Shown here: positions 63,957-64,000 of the stretch, piece after piece | Numbering within the stretch: the first letter of the stretch is position 1 | How the letters are laid out: each line of letters opens with the position of its first letter | From: Planctomycetota bacterium | GTDB lineage: Bacteria > Planctomycetota > Planctomycetia > Pirellulales > PALSA-1355 | Direction: 5' to 3' | Length of the DNA: 64,000 nucleotides | Assembly: GCA_003389325.1 (NCBI GenBank) | Contig: QQVE01000047.1 | Location: 1-64,000, forward strand | Notes under the pieces: model-generated | What the model was told of the DNA's origin: nothing | Seen by the model: the letters and a program-made list of their open reading frames with translations, nothing else | Databases searched by the model: none | Position numbers and translations under genes: made by a program

Positions 63957-64000
63957 ATGTCGAAAGAGCGTATCGCGGATCCATTCGGCGCACGTCAATC
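63957..64000 (+). CDS. Start of a gene, probably aconitate hydratase
   Basis: Only 14 complete codons are in the window (MSKERIADPFGARQ), preceded by AAGGGGA. The D-P-F-G-A-R block near the N-terminus is typical of aconitate hydratase A ('..dpFGAr.tl...G'). Too little is visible to be sure, and a wrong family is possible. Confidence 0.4.
   Translation, partial: MSKERIADPFGARQ

Overview
The window is high-GC bacterial DNA that looks like a planctomycete of the Pirellulales type. Several family markers support this: two DUF1501 proteins, one paired with a 1000-residue PSCyt1/DUF1549/DUF1553 protein; two secreted PQQ-type beta-propellers; a 1652-residue 'membrane-bound dehydrogenase' fusion carrying haem and copper domains; a PEP-CTERM remnant; and a planctomycete/verrucomicrobial-type (PVM) bacterial microcompartment (BMC) operon. 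Genes lie on both strands in short operons, and no phage, insertion sequence, CRISPR array, rRNA or convincing tRNA was seen.

Layout. 0-9.7 kb: a cut-off redoxin, alpha/beta hydrolase, DinB protein, DUF1501 protein, small membrane protein, a glucose dehydrogenase of the haloarchaeal type, an endonuclease/exonuclease/phosphatase protein, a Gfo/Idh/MocA oxidoreductase, an unknown Tat-exported protein and a beta-helix protein. 10-21.7 kb: a redoxin/cytochrome/copper-monooxygenase-like fusion, a TetR regulator divergent from a CrtISO/RetSat-like oxidoreductase, acyl-CoA dehydrogenase, a two-domain VOC protein, an alkylsulfatase-like MBL protein, an NHL protein, a PQQ propeller and a 2-hydroxyacid dehydrogenase. 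21.8-27.9 kb: the PSCyt1/DUF1501 pair, a FIST sensor protein and a zinc-ribbon membrane protein.

27.9-37.8 kb, minus strand: a 13-gene BMC operon. In transcription order it encodes a DeoR regulator, PduL phosphotransacylase, two BMC-H shell proteins, acetate kinase, a BMC-P pentamer, PduP-like CoA-acylating aldehyde dehydrogenase, BMC-P, a degenerate RpiB/LacAB-like protein, BMC-P, class II aldolase, a malate/lactate dehydrogenase-like enzyme and a class I aldolase-like protein with an odd tail. The related PVM compartments degrade L-fucose and L-rhamnose: the aldolase releases lactaldehyde, which is oxidised to an acyl-CoA, transferred to phosphate and used by acetate kinase to make ATP. Four proteins carry candidate encapsulation helices. 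A sigma70-like promoter with a GAAC-N4-GTTC dyad in its spacer precedes the regulator and shows that the longest reading of that ORF is wrong.

37.9-42.5 kb: a GNAT acetyltransferase, purN, and ileS. The ileS frame is interrupted by one in-frame TAG with 184 intact codons after it, and its HIGH motif reads HPAH. 42.8-57.5 kb: the 1652-residue multidomain secreted protein, a dual-specificity phosphatase, a nucleotidyltransferase-HD protein, a REP-doublet (REPIN-like) element, a penicillin acylase, a large membrane protein, another PQQ propeller, a ROK sugar kinase and two small unknown proteins. 57.5-64 kb: an aldehyde dehydrogenase/saccharopine dehydrogenase pair (lysine catabolism), a PEP-CTERM remnant, an alpha/beta hydrolase, an AAA ATPase and the first codons of what looks like aconitase.

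The best leads are the RpiB-like and tailed-aldolase members of the BMC operon with their control region, the interrupted ileS, and the dispersed REP-like hairpins.
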